From: Piscirickettsiaceae bacterium
GTDB lineage: Bacteria > Pseudomonadota > Gammaproteobacteria > Nitrosococcales > Methylophagaceae
DNA: 64,000 nucleotides
Reading direction: 5' to 3'
Assembly: GCA_013215775.1 (NCBI GenBank)
Contig: JABSQO010000002.1
Coordinates: 124,001 to 188,000 of the forward strand
The notes below the pieces were generated by a model. It ran no database searches and was not told where the DNA came from. It was given only the letters and a program-made list of their open reading frames with translations. Every line of letters starts with the position of its first letter. The stretch's first letter is position 1. The position numbers and the translations under genes were made by a program. Positions 54,124-63,669 of the stretch are shown piece by piece.

Positions 54124-54860
54124 GTATATTGGCAATTATTGGCGGCACTGGCCTTACATCATTCGATGGACTTGAGATTATCGAAAAGAGATCTGTCACC
54201 ACACCTTTTGGCCAGACTTCTAGTGATCTATTAATCGGTGAGTTTCAACGAAAACCGATCATATTTCTCCCTCGGCACGGTGAAAATCACACTATTCCAC
54301 CGCATAAAATTAATTATCGCGCTAATATTTGGGCATTACATAATCAGGGTGTACAACAAATAGTAGCCATTGCAGCAGTAGGTGGTATTAATAGCAATCT
54401 CAGCCCTGGGAAATTAGCGGTTCCCGACCAAATTATTGATTACACTTATGATCGTGAACAGAGTTTTTTCAGTGAAGATTTTACCGCTGATAAACATATC
54501 GATTTTACCTATCCTTATGCAAATAACCTTCGGCAGAAAATATTAATAGCGGCAAGCACTCAAAATATTCAGCTAGTTGATGGTGGTACATATGGTGCAA
54601 CACAAGGACCTCGTTTGGAAACGGCAGCTGAAATTAAACGTCTAAAACAAGATGGTTGTGACATGGTGGGGATGACGGGAATGCCCGAAGCATGTTTAGC
54701 ACGCGAACTTGATATGGATTATGCAACATGTGCTGTTATGGCAAACTGGGCCGCAGGTTTAAGTGATAGCGTGATTACAATGGCTGATATTGAGCAGACT
54801 GTTGATAACAGTATGGTACAGATCAAACAGGTTTTATCTGAACTTATTCGTCTACAATAG
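54120..54860 (+). CDS. S-methyl-5'-thioinosine phosphorylase
   Basis: This 246-residue purine nucleoside phosphorylase of the MTAP family has [10 protein letters not shown], the phosphate motif [36 protein letters not shown], and [13 protein letters not shown]. The last motif and the neighbouring hpt favour methylthioinosine phosphorylase, which splits the deaminated product of methylthioadenosine. True MTAP acting on methylthioadenosine cannot be excluded. It ends 17 nt inside the tail of the convergent csiV gene. Confidence 0.85.
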   Translation: [246 protein letters not shown]

Positions 54861-55509
54861 GTGCCGCCTCGGTTGGAAGCGAAAAGGTTTCCAATTGTTC
54901 TAAATCAATTTGTACTGCTAGTGGTGTTTCAATTGGTGTCAATTGCAATAATGCACCCAATTTAGGGTGGTCAAAATAATAGAGCTTCTTACTACGGATA
55001 CGGCGAGATTCTTTTAAATTCGGGTTTTTGGGCGCACTAATATCAATACCATCCGGTGAAGCATCAGACCAATTATCAATCACACGACTATTTTGTTTTA
55101 GCCATAAATCTAATGCGGCATGTAGATAAGTTGATTTGTATAGGCGGATATTGCCTTCAATCAGATTATTTTCAGAGTACACGGCAACAGCTTGAGCACT
55201 ATTTTTACGCATGATCGGTTGTTGCCATGCATTGTGATAATGAATTCGATAACGCGCGGAGCGGTTTAGACGGCTAGCGGTATTTAGCAATGTTTCAGTT
55301 GTTGCCGGTTGAATGTGTGATGTTGCCATACCAGGGGATAAGGGCGATTCATCAAATGTATTCATTTGAGGCCATTGCTCATCAGTAACGCTATTAAGTT
55401 GTTCAAAGACAATGAGTTCAACGTGATACCACTGATCAGCATATGACTGAAAGCTCAGTATCAGTAAACTGAATGCCAAAATTAGCTGTGTAAAGAAGTG
55501 TGATTTCAT
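54844..55509 (-). CDS. csiV: CsiV-family periplasmic protein
   Basis: This 221-residue periplasmic protein with signal peptide (LILAFSLLILSFQSYA) has the CsiV family opening QWYHVELIVFEQ and the C-terminal SRRIRSKKLYYFDHPKLGALLQLTPI. CsiV was described in Vibrio cholerae as a peptidoglycan-binding partner of the chitin-sensing system, but most homologues are uncharacterised. The start is ATG 55509; 17 nt overlap with the phosphorylase gene at the 3' ends. Confidence 0.75.
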   Translation of the reverse strand: MKSHFFTQLILAFSLLILSFQSYADQWYHVELIVFEQLNSVTDEQWPQMNTFDESPLSPGMATSHIQPATTETLLNTASRLNRSARYRIHYHNAWQQPIMRKNSAQAVAVYSENNLIEGNIRLYKSTYLHAALDLWLKQNSRVIDNWSDASPDGIDISAPKNPNLKESRRIRSKKLYYFDHPKLGALLQLTPIETPLAVQIDLEQLETFSLPTEAAPIVDE

Positions 55510-55642
55510 ATTTGAATGGTATAAAAAACGAATAAGGGTATTGTCTAACGTCGATAACAAAAAGTCCAAACTTTATCTTAATGGAGTATTTTTACTGGTA
55601 TTATCACTGCAATAACTTAGTTTCAATTTTTAGGAGAATGTA

Positions 55643-56560
55643 ATGGAAGGTTTTTCTGCGTTTGTGTTATTTTTTCTAGCACTTGCCGTTGTCATTGTAC
55701 TGATGGGGGTGAAGTCAGTGCAGCAAGGGCATGAATTTACGGTTGAACGTTTTGGTCGTTATACCAAAACATTACGGCCGGGTTTGAATTTAATTGTGCC
55801 AGTGATGGACCGTATCGGCGCCAGAATTAACATGATGGAACAAGTTCTTGATGTGCAGTCGCAAGAAATTATTACCAAAGATAATGCCATGGTACGAGTT
55901 GATGGGGTGGTATTTTTCCAAATAATAGATGCGGCCAAAGCGGCTTATGAAGTCAATAATTTACAGCATGCAATCCTCAACTTAACCCAAACGAATATTC
56001 GTACAGTAATGGGCTCAATGGATTTAGACGAGTTACTGTCTAAGCGAGATGAGATTAATGCCCGATTATTGGGCGTGGTTGATGATGCCACCACGCCATG
56101 GGGCGTAAAAGTAACGCGTATTGAAATTAAAGACATTGCTCCTCCTGCAGACTTGGTCGAGGCTATGGGTCGTCAAATGAAAGCTGAGCGTGAAAAACGG
56201 GCCAATATTTTGGAAGCTGAAGGTTTACGTCAAGCAGAAATTTTAAAAGCAGAAGGTGAAAAAGCAGCAGTAATGTTGGATGCAGAAGGTCGTCGTGAAG
56301 CCGCTTTTCGTGATGCAGAAGCACGTGAACGACTAGCGGAAGCGGAAGCAATAGCAACATCAGTAGTATCTGAGGCGATTGCAAAAGGTGATATTCAAGC
56401 GATCAATTACTTTGTTGCCCAGAAATATATTGAATCACTTAAAGATGTTGCTTCGGCAGAGAATAGTAAAGTTATCTTTATGCCGCTTGAGGCGAGTAGT
56501 GTCATCGGATCATTGGGTGGTATAGCTGAATTGGCCAAAAGCACCTTTAATAAAGGATAA
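55643..56560 (+). CDS. qmcA: Stomatin-like SPFH-domain membrane protein (QmcA-type)
   Basis: This 305-residue protein has one N-terminal membrane helix ([17 protein letters not shown]), an SPFH domain ([25 protein letters not shown], then [19 protein letters not shown]), and a long helical region rich in Ala, Glu and Arg. It forms oligomers in membrane microdomains. The NfeD partner gene follows after 4 nt, the normal pair. It diverges from csiV. Confidence 0.92.
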   Translation: MEGFSAFVLFFLALAVVIVLMGVKSVQQGHEFTVERFGRYTKTLRPGLNLIVPVMDRIGARINMMEQVLDVQSQEIITKDNAMVRVDGVVFFQIIDAAKAAYEVNNLQHAILNLTQTNIRTVMGSMDLDELLSKRDEINARLLGVVDDATTPWGVKVTRIEIKDIAPPADLVEAMGRQMKAEREKRANILEAEGLRQAEILKAEGEKAAVMLDAEGRREAAFRDAEARERLAEAEAIATSVVSEAIAKGDIQAINYFVAQKYIESLKDVASAENSKVIFMPLEASSVIGSLGGIAELAKSTFNKG

Positions 56561-56564
56561 AATA

Positions 56565-57008
56565 ATGGAATTATTTGTAGCTGATTTTTGGCACTGGTGG
56601 ATGTTGGCCGTTGCATTGGTGATATTAGAAATATTTGCTCCAACCTTTTTTGCTTTGTGGTTAGGTGTATCTGCTTTCTTGACTGGGCTAGCATTATTTT
56701 TAATGCCTGAAATGCAATGGGAATATCAAGTGTTTCTCTTTGCCGTGCTATCAATAGCCAGCATTATCGCTTGGCGTTATTACTACAATAAAAACCCAAT
56801 TGCGACCGATGAGCCGTTATTAAATCGCCGTGGCGAACAATATGTTGGTCGTGTCATTACTTTAAAAAAGGCGATTATAGATGGGCAAGGCAAAGTGAAT
56901 GTAGATGATTCCACATGGAAAATTGAAGGTGAAGATTGTCCGAGTGGTACTAAAATAAAAATTATCAGTGTAAATAATGTGGTATTCCAAGTTGAAATAA
57001 TTAACTAA
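56565..57008 (+). CDS. NfeD-family membrane protein
   Basis: This 147-residue protein has two or three membrane segments (WWMLAVALVILEIFAPTFFALW, WLGVSAFLTGLALFLM, VFLFAVLSIASIIAW) and a C-terminal OB-fold (GEQYVGRVITLKKAIIDGQGK, DDSTWKIEGED). These are the YbbK/NfeD short-form features. It works with the stomatin-like partner encoded directly upstream. roxA follows after 6 nt. Confidence 0.9.
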   Translation: MELFVADFWHWWMLAVALVILEIFAPTFFALWLGVSAFLTGLALFLMPEMQWEYQVFLFAVLSIASIIAWRYYYNKNPIATDEPLLNRRGEQYVGRVITLKKAIIDGQGKVNVDDSTWKIEGEDCPSGTKIKIISVNNVVFQVEIIN

Positions 57009-57014
57009 TACTCT

Positions 57015-58190
57015 ATGGCTGAATTTTTTAATACAGGTTTGAGTCAACAGCAATTCCTAGAGCAGTATTGGCAGAAAAAACCATTATTAATTCGTCAGGC
57101 ATTTGCTGATTTTGAGTCCCCAATTAGCCCTGATGATTTGGCTGGCTTGGCCTGCGAGCCAGAGGTTGAATCTCGGTTAATCGAAGAACATGGTCAAACG
57201 GGTTCTTGGCAAGTGACACACGGCCCTTTGTCACAAGAAGATTTTGCCCGATTACCTCCAACTCACTGGACTATGCTGGTGCAAGATGTAGACAAGCACT
57301 TGCCAGAGTTACAATATTTACTGGATCCCTTTCGTTTTATTCCTGATTGGCGACGCGATGATTTAATGATCAGTTATGCGCCAGAGTTTGGCACCGTGGG
57401 CCCGCATACTGATGGGTATGATGTGTTTTTATTGCAAGCTATGGGGTGTAGACGTTGGCAGATAGCAGATGAGACTGTCCATGAAGCAAAGCTTATTGAT
57501 GGTTTGAATTTGCAAATATTAGCGGATTTTAAACCGAATCAAACATGGGATTTACAACCAGGTGATATATTGTATTTACCGCCGAATATTGCTCATCATG
57601 GTGTTGCTTTAGAGGATTGTATGACCTTTTCAATTGGCTTTAGAGCACCAACACAAGCAGATATGCTAGACAGTCTGGTGAATACAATGTTGGAACAAGG
57701 TGTGGGGAAACAGCGGTATAGCGATCCTGATTTAGTATTACCTCAACATAGTGCAGAAATTGATGCTCAAGCGGTAACAAGGCTAAAGAATATGCTTCAT
57801 CAAGCGATAGATGAAGCTGAACCACTGCTCGTTGATGCACTTGGTAAATTTGTTACAGAAACAAAGTCTAGCCTAGCTGAACTTGCGGCAGAATCATTGT
57901 CTGATGGGCCTACTATTGACGAGTTATCGATACAATTTGAAAGGGGTAAAGTCTTACAAAGAAATGTGTACTGCCGGTTTGCATGGGCAGAAAATGCTGC
58001 TGGTGGACAACTTTTTATGGCGGGTGAAGCTTACACAGTTGATGTAAATGCAATCGCTAATTTGGCGATATTAACGGAACAAACCGAATTAACGAGTAAT
58101 GATTGGCATCAGCTGGCAAAAGATGAACAATCTGCCAATTTATTATGTCAGCTCATTGCGGAAGGTGGTTGGTTTTGGCAGGTAGACTAA
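57015..58190 (+). CDS. roxA: Ribosomal protein arginine hydroxylase RoxA
   Basis: RoxA (YcfD) is an Fe(II)/2-oxoglutarate JmjC oxygenase that hydroxylates an Arg of ribosomal protein L16. The 391-residue protein shows the iron ligands HTDGYDVFLLQ and later His in PPNIAHHGVAL, in the double-stranded beta-helix core (about residues 100-210). A C-terminal dimerisation and winged-helix region follows. Length fits. Its stop codon directly abuts the stop of a convergent zinc-ribbon gene. Confidence 0.93.
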   Translation: MAEFFNTGLSQQQFLEQYWQKKPLLIRQAFADFESPISPDDLAGLACEPEVESRLIEEHGQTGSWQVTHGPLSQEDFARLPPTHWTMLVQDVDKHLPELQYLLDPFRFIPDWRRDDLMISYAPEFGTVGPHTDGYDVFLLQAMGCRRWQIADETVHEAKLIDGLNLQILADFKPNQTWDLQPGDILYLPPNIAHHGVALEDCMTFSIGFRAPTQADMLDSLVNTMLEQGVGKQRYSDPDLVLPQHSAEIDAQAVTRLKNMLHQAIDEAEPLLVDALGKFVTETKSSLAELAAESLSDGPTIDELSIQFERGKVLQRNVYCRFAWAENAAGGQLFMAGEAYTVDVNAIANLAILTEQTELTSNDWHQLAKDEQSANLLCQLIAEGGWFWQVD

Positions 58191-58706
58191 TTACTTCCGA
58201 CGAGTACGAATAAATACAGTTTTATGGCATTTAGGACAAGGTGGAATGCGACTGGTTTTTTTGAAGTGCAATAAGGTATCGCATTCTTGGCAGGCGAGAG
58301 TACCAATGCTAGTAATTTCACCGGTATGATATTCCTGAGCTCGTTTCGCTTGGGCGGCGAGTTGCGCAAGTTCTATCCGTGTTTTATCAGCAATTTTGGT
58401 AAAGACATCTAGTATACGGTCTTCAATAAGTTCTAAATCGAAGTTTAACCAAGTTGAGAATTGTTTGCCAGATCGTTCAAGATAATCAGCTGCATCATGG
58501 AGATCTCGCAATAAATAATCACCTAATTTCTCAGCTTCTTCTTTGGAGATTTCTTTTAATTCAATGGCTTGCTGTTTTGCCTTTTCAATGTTTTTTTGCA
58601 AGACTGGTAATGCTTGCTGTTCGGCCGAATCTAGAAGTGCTTCAACGCGATGCATCATTTTATCGTAGGCAGCTATGAGTTTTTGTTCCAAATCATTTTC
58701 GTTCAT
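58191..58706 (-). CDS. Zinc-ribbon protein (DUF1451, YbeL-like)
   Basis: This 171-residue cytoplasmic protein has a long N-terminal helical region (AYDKMMHRVEALLDSAEQQ, HDAADYLERSGKQFSTWL) and a C-terminal zinc ribbon (ACQECDTLLHFKKTSRIPPCPKCH, two CxxC pairs). It matches the YbeL/DUF1451 family, of unknown function. It starts 69 nt from the divergent dsbB gene. Confidence 0.85.
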   Translation of the reverse strand: MNENDLEQKLIAAYDKMMHRVEALLDSAEQQALPVLQKNIEKAKQQAIELKEISKEEAEKLGDYLLRDLHDAADYLERSGKQFSTWLNFDLELIEDRILDVFTKIADKTRIELAQLAAQAKRAQEYHTGEITSIGTLACQECDTLLHFKKTSRIPPCPKCHKTVFIRTRRK

Positions 58707-58775
58707 GGCGATTACTCCTTTATACCTAGGGGTGTTTAAGGTAAGTTAGCACATAATTATTGATTGGAGAAAACA

Positions 58776-59261
58776 ATGTTATCGTCCCGGGGTTCTTTTT
58801 TATTGGGCTTTTCATTCTGTGCCTTAATGTTAGTTATTGCTGGGTACTTCCAGTTAGTCGATCATCTTGAGCCATGCCCATTGTGTATATTGCAACGCGT
58901 ATTTATCTTAGTTGTTGGTTTAGTAATGTTATTGGCGGCAATTCATAATCCTCAAGGTATAGGCATACGTTTTTATGGTTTACTTGCCGGCTTAGTCGCA
59001 TTAGTTGGCGCTGCAATTTCTGCTCGACATGTGTGGTTACAGAACTTACCTGCTGATCAAGTGCCGACCTGTGGTCCAGGACTGAATTTTATTCTGGATA
59101 ATTTTCCATTAAACGAAGCGATTAACTTAGTGATGCGTGGTTCAGGGGAGTGTGCTGAGGTATTATGGACTTATATGGGTATCAGTATTCCTGGCTGGAC
59201 TTTCCTTGCCTTTATTATGTTGGCATTGCTGGCATTTAGACAGGCGTTTCGCAACAAATAA
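58776..59261 (+). CDS. dsbB: Disulfide bond formation protein DsbB
   Basis: DsbB reoxidises DsbA, passing electrons to quinones. The 161-residue inner-membrane protein has four helices, the first periplasmic Cys pair in CPLCILQR, and the second pair in PTCGPGL and GECAEV. The start is ATG 58776 with GGAG at 58765-58768; the in-frame TTG at 58764 would include the ribosome site. It supports the many disulfide-containing periplasmic proteins of the window. Confidence 0.95.
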   Translation: MLSSRGSFLLGFSFCALMLVIAGYFQLVDHLEPCPLCILQRVFILVVGLVMLLAAIHNPQGIGIRFYGLLAGLVALVGAAISARHVWLQNLPADQVPTCGPGLNFILDNFPLNEAINLVMRGSGECAEVLWTYMGISIPGWTFLAFIMLALLAFRQAFRNK

Positions 59262-59328
59262 TGAGTAATCTTATTATTTGTTCGCGTTTAGTTGGCTGAT
59301 AAAAGACTGTTTCAGCGACAACATGTTA

Positions 59329-59721
59329 TTACTGCTTTCCTAAAGTGTTTTCAGTGGGAAGTTCGAGATGATCTAGAACAACGTCATCAATATGGAAATC
59401 AATTAAATCTTTAATGTGCCAGCGTAAGGCGGTACTGAGTTCTTGCTTTGGTACTTCAGGAGCATCTATTTGTAGTATTTGATAGTCATCAGGATTAAGA
59501 ATAAAGATGCACTGAATGGTATCTAACTGATGTTTTTTACTTAATTTAGCAAGTTGAGTAACGTATTCAGAGAAGGAGCAAGGATAAATTTGTGCGTGTT
59601 TCAGATAGGGTGTTTTTTGCTTATGGTCAATCACTGCTAAAGCAATGCTATCTGCAGAGATTATTATCCCTGCTGATATATTAGCACTTGTTTTAGCTTG
59701 TAGTGGAAACGCTGTGCTCAA
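59329..59721 (-). pseudogene. Truncated MshI-like pilus biogenesis gene
   Basis: This reading frame encodes 130 residues matching the N-terminal part of MSHA pilus biogenesis protein MshI (AALRWHIKDLIDFHIDDVVLDHLELP is the typical segment, quoted in part; the end is TENTLGKQ). Full MshI proteins are about 300 residues or more and continue with a PilM-like half that is missing. The start, TTG 59721, has no ribosome site, and no other msh or pil gene lies nearby. A decaying remnant is most likely; a short specialised protein is possible. Confidence 0.6.
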
Positions 59722-59774
59722 GTTCTTTGATGAGCAGAAAATTCACGTTGATAGCGAGTTTATCCTATCAGAAA

Positions 59775-59993
59775 TTATCTCGCACGGTATGTAATGCGAC
59801 CTTTGCTTAAATCATAGGGAGTCAGTTGAACAGTCACTGTATCACCTGTCAAAATACGGATATAATTCTTACGCATTTTGCCAGAAATATGGGCCGTTAC
59901 AACGTGGCCATTTTCCAATTCAACACGAAACGTAGTGTTAGGCATAGTATCAATAACGGTGCCTTCAAATTCAATATGTTCTTCTTTTGCCAT
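59775..59993 (-). CDS. infA: Translation initiation factor IF-1
   Basis: This 72-residue OB-fold protein is essential for initiation at the ribosomal A site. The sequence matches closely: [21 protein letters not shown], the [21 protein letters not shown] segment, [19 protein letters not shown], and RAR at the end. The upstream gene is bpt, 70 nt away; the bpt-aat neighbourhood is also typical of infA in gammaproteobacteria. Confidence 0.98.
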   Translation of the reverse strand: MAKEEHIEFEGTVIDTMPNTTFRVELENGHVVTAHISGKMRKNYIRILTGDTVTVQLTPYDLSKGRITYRAR

Positions 59994-60063
59994 AAATCTC
60001 TATCTATTATTTGCGAAATTAATCGACCATTTTGCCGTAAAACTGCTGATTATTCAACGTTTT

Positions 60064-60771
60064 TCATGTTTTTAGTGGTTTCCATTGCTGATCAATATAG
60101 CCTTCTAAACCTGAAAAAGTTTGTTTATAGTTCATTTTTTGACAATTTTCTATCCAATAACCGAGATAAAGCCATGATAAATCTTGCTCCTGTGCAAGCA
60201 TGATTTGCTGCAATATGGCATATGTACCCAAGCTTTGTTGAGTTAAGTCAGGATCAAAAAAAGTATAAAAGGCGGACAAACCTTGGAGTATAGAATCCGT
60301 TACAGCAATAGCGACTAATTGTGATTGATCACGAAATTCAATAAATTCAGTCTCACTCCAATGACTGGTAAGGAAGTTAATATAACTTTCTTCAGTTGGG
60401 TTATCCATGCCGCCATTGCTATGTCGGGTCGATAGATAACGAGTATAGAGTTGATAATGTTCAGGATTTAATTCAGCAGGAAGATGTTTTATTGTTAAAT
60501 GTTGGTTACGTTGTAGGCAGCGACGTTGACTACGACTTGGCTTGAATTGTTGTAGATTAATACGAACAGGTATACATGCTTGGCAATTTGAACAATGTGG
60601 TCGATAAGCTTGATTGCCGCTACGGCGAAATCCATATTGAATGAGATGGCTATATAGATTATTACTCATCAATTGGTTTGGATCGGGGTAAAGATTTTTG
60701 GCCTGTTGTCCTTCTAGGTACGCACAATCATGCGAATGAGCATCCCGATAGAACTTGAGTGTAGAGCTCAT
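60064..60771 (-). CDS. bpt: Aspartate/glutamate leucyltransferase Bpt
   Basis: Bpt transfers Leu from tRNA to N-terminal Asp or Glu, marking proteins for ClpSAP degradation. The 235-residue product shows the N-terminal Cys pair (HSHDCAYLE, HCSNCQACIPVR), GYRRSG-like RRSGNQAYRP, and the GNAT-type C-terminal core (LVAIAVTDSILQGLSAFYTFFDP, LYLGYWI). It overlaps aat by 4 nt, so both N-degron transferases are made together. Confidence 0.94.
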   Translation of the reverse strand: MSSTLKFYRDAHSHDCAYLEGQQAKNLYPDPNQLMSNNLYSHLIQYGFRRSGNQAYRPHCSNCQACIPVRINLQQFKPSRSQRRCLQRNQHLTIKHLPAELNPEHYQLYTRYLSTRHSNGGMDNPTEESYINFLTSHWSETEFIEFRDQSQLVAIAVTDSILQGLSAFYTFFDPDLTQQSLGTYAILQQIMLAQEQDLSWLYLGYWIENCQKMNYKQTFSGLEGYIDQQWKPLKT

Positions 60772-61490
60772 GATAGGAATGGTAAATCAGAATCTAATTG
60801 CCAATGATTTGGCGGAGGCATAATTGAGCAATATTGATTTAGGGTCTTAATAAAATCATTTCTAGCTATTTCTTCTGCACCTAGACTAGCTAGATGAGCA
60901 GAATATACCTGACAGTCAATCAGTGGAAATCCCCAACGATAAAGTTGCTGACACAAACTAACTAACGCTATTTTTGAACTATCTCGCATGGTACTAAACA
61001 TTGATTCGCCAAAGAATATTTTACCGATAGCGACACCATATAAGCCACCCACTAATTTTCCTTCATGCCAACATTCAATACTATGGGCAAGCCCTTGTCG
61101 ATGAAGTTCAGTATAAGATTCGATCATCTCTGGGTGGATCCATGTTCCAGAATCAGCATTGTCAGCATTTGTTTGTCGACGTGCAGCGCAGGCAGTCATC
61201 ACATCACCAAAAGCTTGATCCATTGTAATGGTTATGGCGGTTGTCTGGATTGTTTTTTTTAAGCTTCGTGATATTTTTATTCGGCCGGTGAATAAAATTA
61301 GCCGTGGATCAGGGCTCCACCATAGTATGGGATCTAACTCATTAAACCATGGGAAGATGCCATGACGATAAGCTTTAATGAGCCGTGATGTGGATAAATC
61401 ACCACCTGCAGCTAATAGCCCATCAATAAGAGCACGATCAACGGAGGGGAAATCGCTATCTGTCGAAGCATCCAACCAGGGAACAGGCAT
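60768..61490 (-). CDS. aat: Leucyl/phenylalanyl-tRNA-protein transferase Aat
   Basis: Aat adds Leu or Phe to N-terminal Lys/Arg, the main bacterial N-degron route. The 240-residue product carries AAGGDLSTSRLIKAYRHGIFPWF, WWSPDPRLILF, WIHPEMIESYTELHRQGLAHS (each in part), GKIFFGESMFS and DCQVYSAHLASLGAEEIAR. Length is normal. It is the first gene of the aat-bpt pair. Confidence 0.96.
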   Translation of the reverse strand: MPVPWLDASTDSDFPSVDRALIDGLLAAGGDLSTSRLIKAYRHGIFPWFNELDPILWWSPDPRLILFTGRIKISRSLKKTIQTTAITITMDQAFGDVMTACAARRQTNADNADSGTWIHPEMIESYTELHRQGLAHSIECWHEGKLVGGLYGVAIGKIFFGESMFSTMRDSSKIALVSLCQQLYRWGFPLIDCQVYSAHLASLGAEEIARNDFIKTLNQYCSIMPPPNHWQLDSDLPFLS

Positions 61491-61510
61491 AATCTAAGTA
61501 GATAAGTGAG

Positions 61511-62695
61511 TTAGTCTTGTAACTGGGTATTGAGTTCTTTTGCCCAGTGAATAGCATCTAAATACGCTCTTGCTAATACTTCAACAGGTATAGGTGAGGT
61601 TTCAATAGCTGCCCAATCACCTTTTTCGTAGTTTAAAACATCACGCAGAGCACTACCTGCAGCACCAGAGTGATCCAATAATGCCTCTTTTAGATCAGGT
61701 GCTAGAGGGAGTTTTTTTATGAGGATTTCAAGGGGAGAATCCATCAATGCATCCAGCGTCGAAAATAGACCTGCCGCAAAGAACATTTCAGGTTGACCTT
61801 TATAGTATTTTGCCAGTAACTCACACATTCTTGCTCGAGTCATGGCAACGATGCGTAATTCCACTGGCTTATCGTCAACACCTGATAGGCATAATAGGCT
61901 AGCCCATGTTTTGATCTTGGTATGGCCTAACATGACAATAGCTTGCTTGGTGCTGTTGACTTCTCTTGGTAGCCCGAAGAATGCAGAGTTAATTAAGCGT
62001 AATAATTTATAACTTAATGAAATATCCTGATTAATTGAGGCGGCGAGATCTTCAGGTTCTATAGTAGGATTTTGTAACTTGACTAACAATTCCATCAATA
62101 TTTGAATTGAAGGTGATATTTTTTGATTATCTTTTGCCGAGGGCAGGGTGTAAAACTGGCCTTGCAGTAAATCTAAGGTTTGAGATTTACACAGAGTGAA
62201 GTCATCTAAATTATTAACATTAGTGGCACATAATGTTGTGTGATGCTCACGCCAGTGTGGAAGATGCTCGGTCAGACTTTGTTGATCATGATGTTCAAGA
62301 TCAATTAAAAGTATGGCTGAATTACTATCGTTACTTGATTTGTCCGCGTGGCTAGCAAAAGAAAATCGACTACTGTCTATATCATCAGGAGGTGTGTCAC
62401 CATTGATATCAATAATCAGTTTTTGTGACGAATCTTGACTGTTAAGAATGGTGTCGCGCCATGATTCTGGTATGGATAGTAATGCTTTCTGCCGGTCATT
62501 AATGGCTGGCAAGATAGTAGGGAGTTGTTTTAGAAAATCAGGTATTTCAGAATCATCATTAAGTTTTTGACCCTGTTTATCTAAAAAAGTCAGGTGATAA
62601 CTGTCGACATCAAGACGATCCGTAATGAATAGCGGGCGGCGGTGAATTAATCCCGAAAATGTTTTGAGTAATTCAAATGGAGCTTGATCTGCCAT
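61511..62695 (-). CDS. HDOD-domain protein with degenerate EAL-like N-terminus
   Basis: This 394-residue protein resembles the YuxH group, in which a degenerate EAL domain precedes an HDOD domain. The HDOD part (about 195-385) is clear: ILMELLVKLQNP, EDLAASINQDISLSYKLLRLINSAFFGL, KQAIVMLGHTKIKTWASLLCLS. The N-terminal 180 residues lack an EAL signature or catalytic acids, so c-di-GMP hydrolysis is unlikely; a role as adaptor or binding protein is possible. It lies 20 nt from aat on the same strand. Confidence 0.8.
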   Translation of the reverse strand: MADQAPFELLKTFSGLIHRRPLFITDRLDVDSYHLTFLDKQGQKLNDDSEIPDFLKQLPTILPAINDRQKALLSIPESWRDTILNSQDSSQKLIIDINGDTPPDDIDSSRFSFASHADKSSNDSNSAILLIDLEHHDQQSLTEHLPHWREHHTTLCATNVNNLDDFTLCKSQTLDLLQGQFYTLPSAKDNQKISPSIQILMELLVKLQNPTIEPEDLAASINQDISLSYKLLRLINSAFFGLPREVNSTKQAIVMLGHTKIKTWASLLCLSGVDDKPVELRIVAMTRARMCELLAKYYKGQPEMFFAAGLFSTLDALMDSPLEILIKKLPLAPDLKEALLDHSGAAGSALRDVLNYEKGDWAAIETSPIPVEVLARAYLDAIHWAKELNTQLQD

Positions 62696-62730
62696 GATAA
62701 TAACTGCTCTTTCTGATTTTTCTTAAGTGC

Positions 62731-63336
62731 TTAGATCGATTCCCGACCTGAAAACGCATGGGACAGTGTACCACTGTCTACATATTCTAGTTCTCCACCC
62801 AAGGGGATGCCATGCGCAAGGCGCGTGACATGAATTTCTCGGGCATGGGCTAATTGACTAATATAGTGTGCCGTAGCTTCCCCTTCAACAGTTGGATTCG
62901 TCGCTAGAATTAGTTCTTGAATAGTATTTTGATCAAATAACTCGATCAGTTGAGGAATGCCTAGTTCATCTGGGCCAATGCCATCAAGTGGTGATAAATG
63001 ACCCGATAATACAAAGAATTGACCTTTGTAATGTGTGGCTTGTTCAATTGCAAGGACATCACTGGGCATTTCAACAATACATAGTTGGTCTTGGCGCCGT
63101 TGCGTATTACTACATCGAATACACAGATCAGTTTCACTTAAAATTCGGCAACGATGACAATGTTGAACTTTGCTTAACGCTTGAGTTAGTGCTTTTGCTA
63201 ATTGTTCGCCACCATCACGGTTTCGTTCTAGCAAATGAAATGTCATACGCTGTGCAGACTTTGGGCCAACACCAGGTAAACAGCGTAGTGCATCAATAAG
63301 TTGTTCTATACTCGGTCCAAGATTAGCCATAGCCAT
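62731..63336 (-). CDS. recR: Recombination protein RecR
   Basis: RecR acts with RecO (and RecF) to load RecA at single-strand gaps. The 201-residue product has the helix-hairpin-helix ([20 protein letters not shown]), a C4 zinc finger ([18 protein letters not shown]), and a Toprim domain ([43 protein letters not shown]). The initiator is ATG 63336 or 63330. It follows ybaB and dnaX in the conserved dnaX-ybaB-recR order. Confidence 0.97.
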   Translation of the reverse strand: MAMANLGPSIEQLIDALRCLPGVGPKSAQRMTFHLLERNRDGGEQLAKALTQALSKVQHCHRCRILSETDLCIRCSNTQRRQDQLCIVEMPSDVLAIEQATHYKGQFFVLSGHLSPLDGIGPDELGIPQLIELFDQNTIQELILATNPTVEGEATAHYISQLAHAREIHVTRLAHGIPLGGELEYVDSGTLSHAFSGRESI

Positions 63337-63346
63337 AATGCCTATC

Positions 63347-63655
63347 TTAAAATGGAAGTTTCATGCCAGCAGGCATCATGCCAGCCATACGTTCTTGGCT
63401 GTTCTTTTCAACTTGACGAACAGCATCGTTAACGGCGGCGGCAATTAAGTCTTCGAGCATATCCTTATCATCTTCAAACAATGCATCTTCAATACTGACT
63501 CTTTTTACATCATGTTTGCCAGTCATGATAACTTTGACCATACCACCACCGGACTGACCAGTGACTTCCATCAGGGCAAGTTCTTGCTGGGCCTTTTCCA
63601 TATTAGCCTGCATTTGCTGTGCCTGTTTCATCAGGTTACCCATTCCACCTTTCAT
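63347..63655 (-). CDS. ybaB: Nucleoid-associated protein YbaB/EbfC
   Basis: This 102-residue DNA-binding protein forms tweezer-like dimers. Motifs: [39 protein letters not shown], and [16 protein letters not shown]. The C-terminus is Met/Gly-rich ([13 protein letters not shown]). It lies 14 nt after dnaX and 10 nt before recR, the standard operon. Confidence 0.96.
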   Translation of the reverse strand: MKGGMGNLMKQAQQMQANMEKAQQELALMEVTGQSGGGMVKVIMTGKHDVKRVSIEDALFEDDKDMLEDLIAAAVNDAVRQVEKNSQERMAGMMPAGMKLPF

Positions 63656-63669
63656 TGCTATTCCTCTGT

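Noticed and set aside
59262-59328. Short minus-strand frame starting ATG-TTG-TCG after the mshI remnant
   Set aside because: Only about 16 codons and no ribosome site.
59826-60203. Plus-strand frame of 125 codons opposite infA and bpt
   Set aside because: Entirely antisense to two certain genes.
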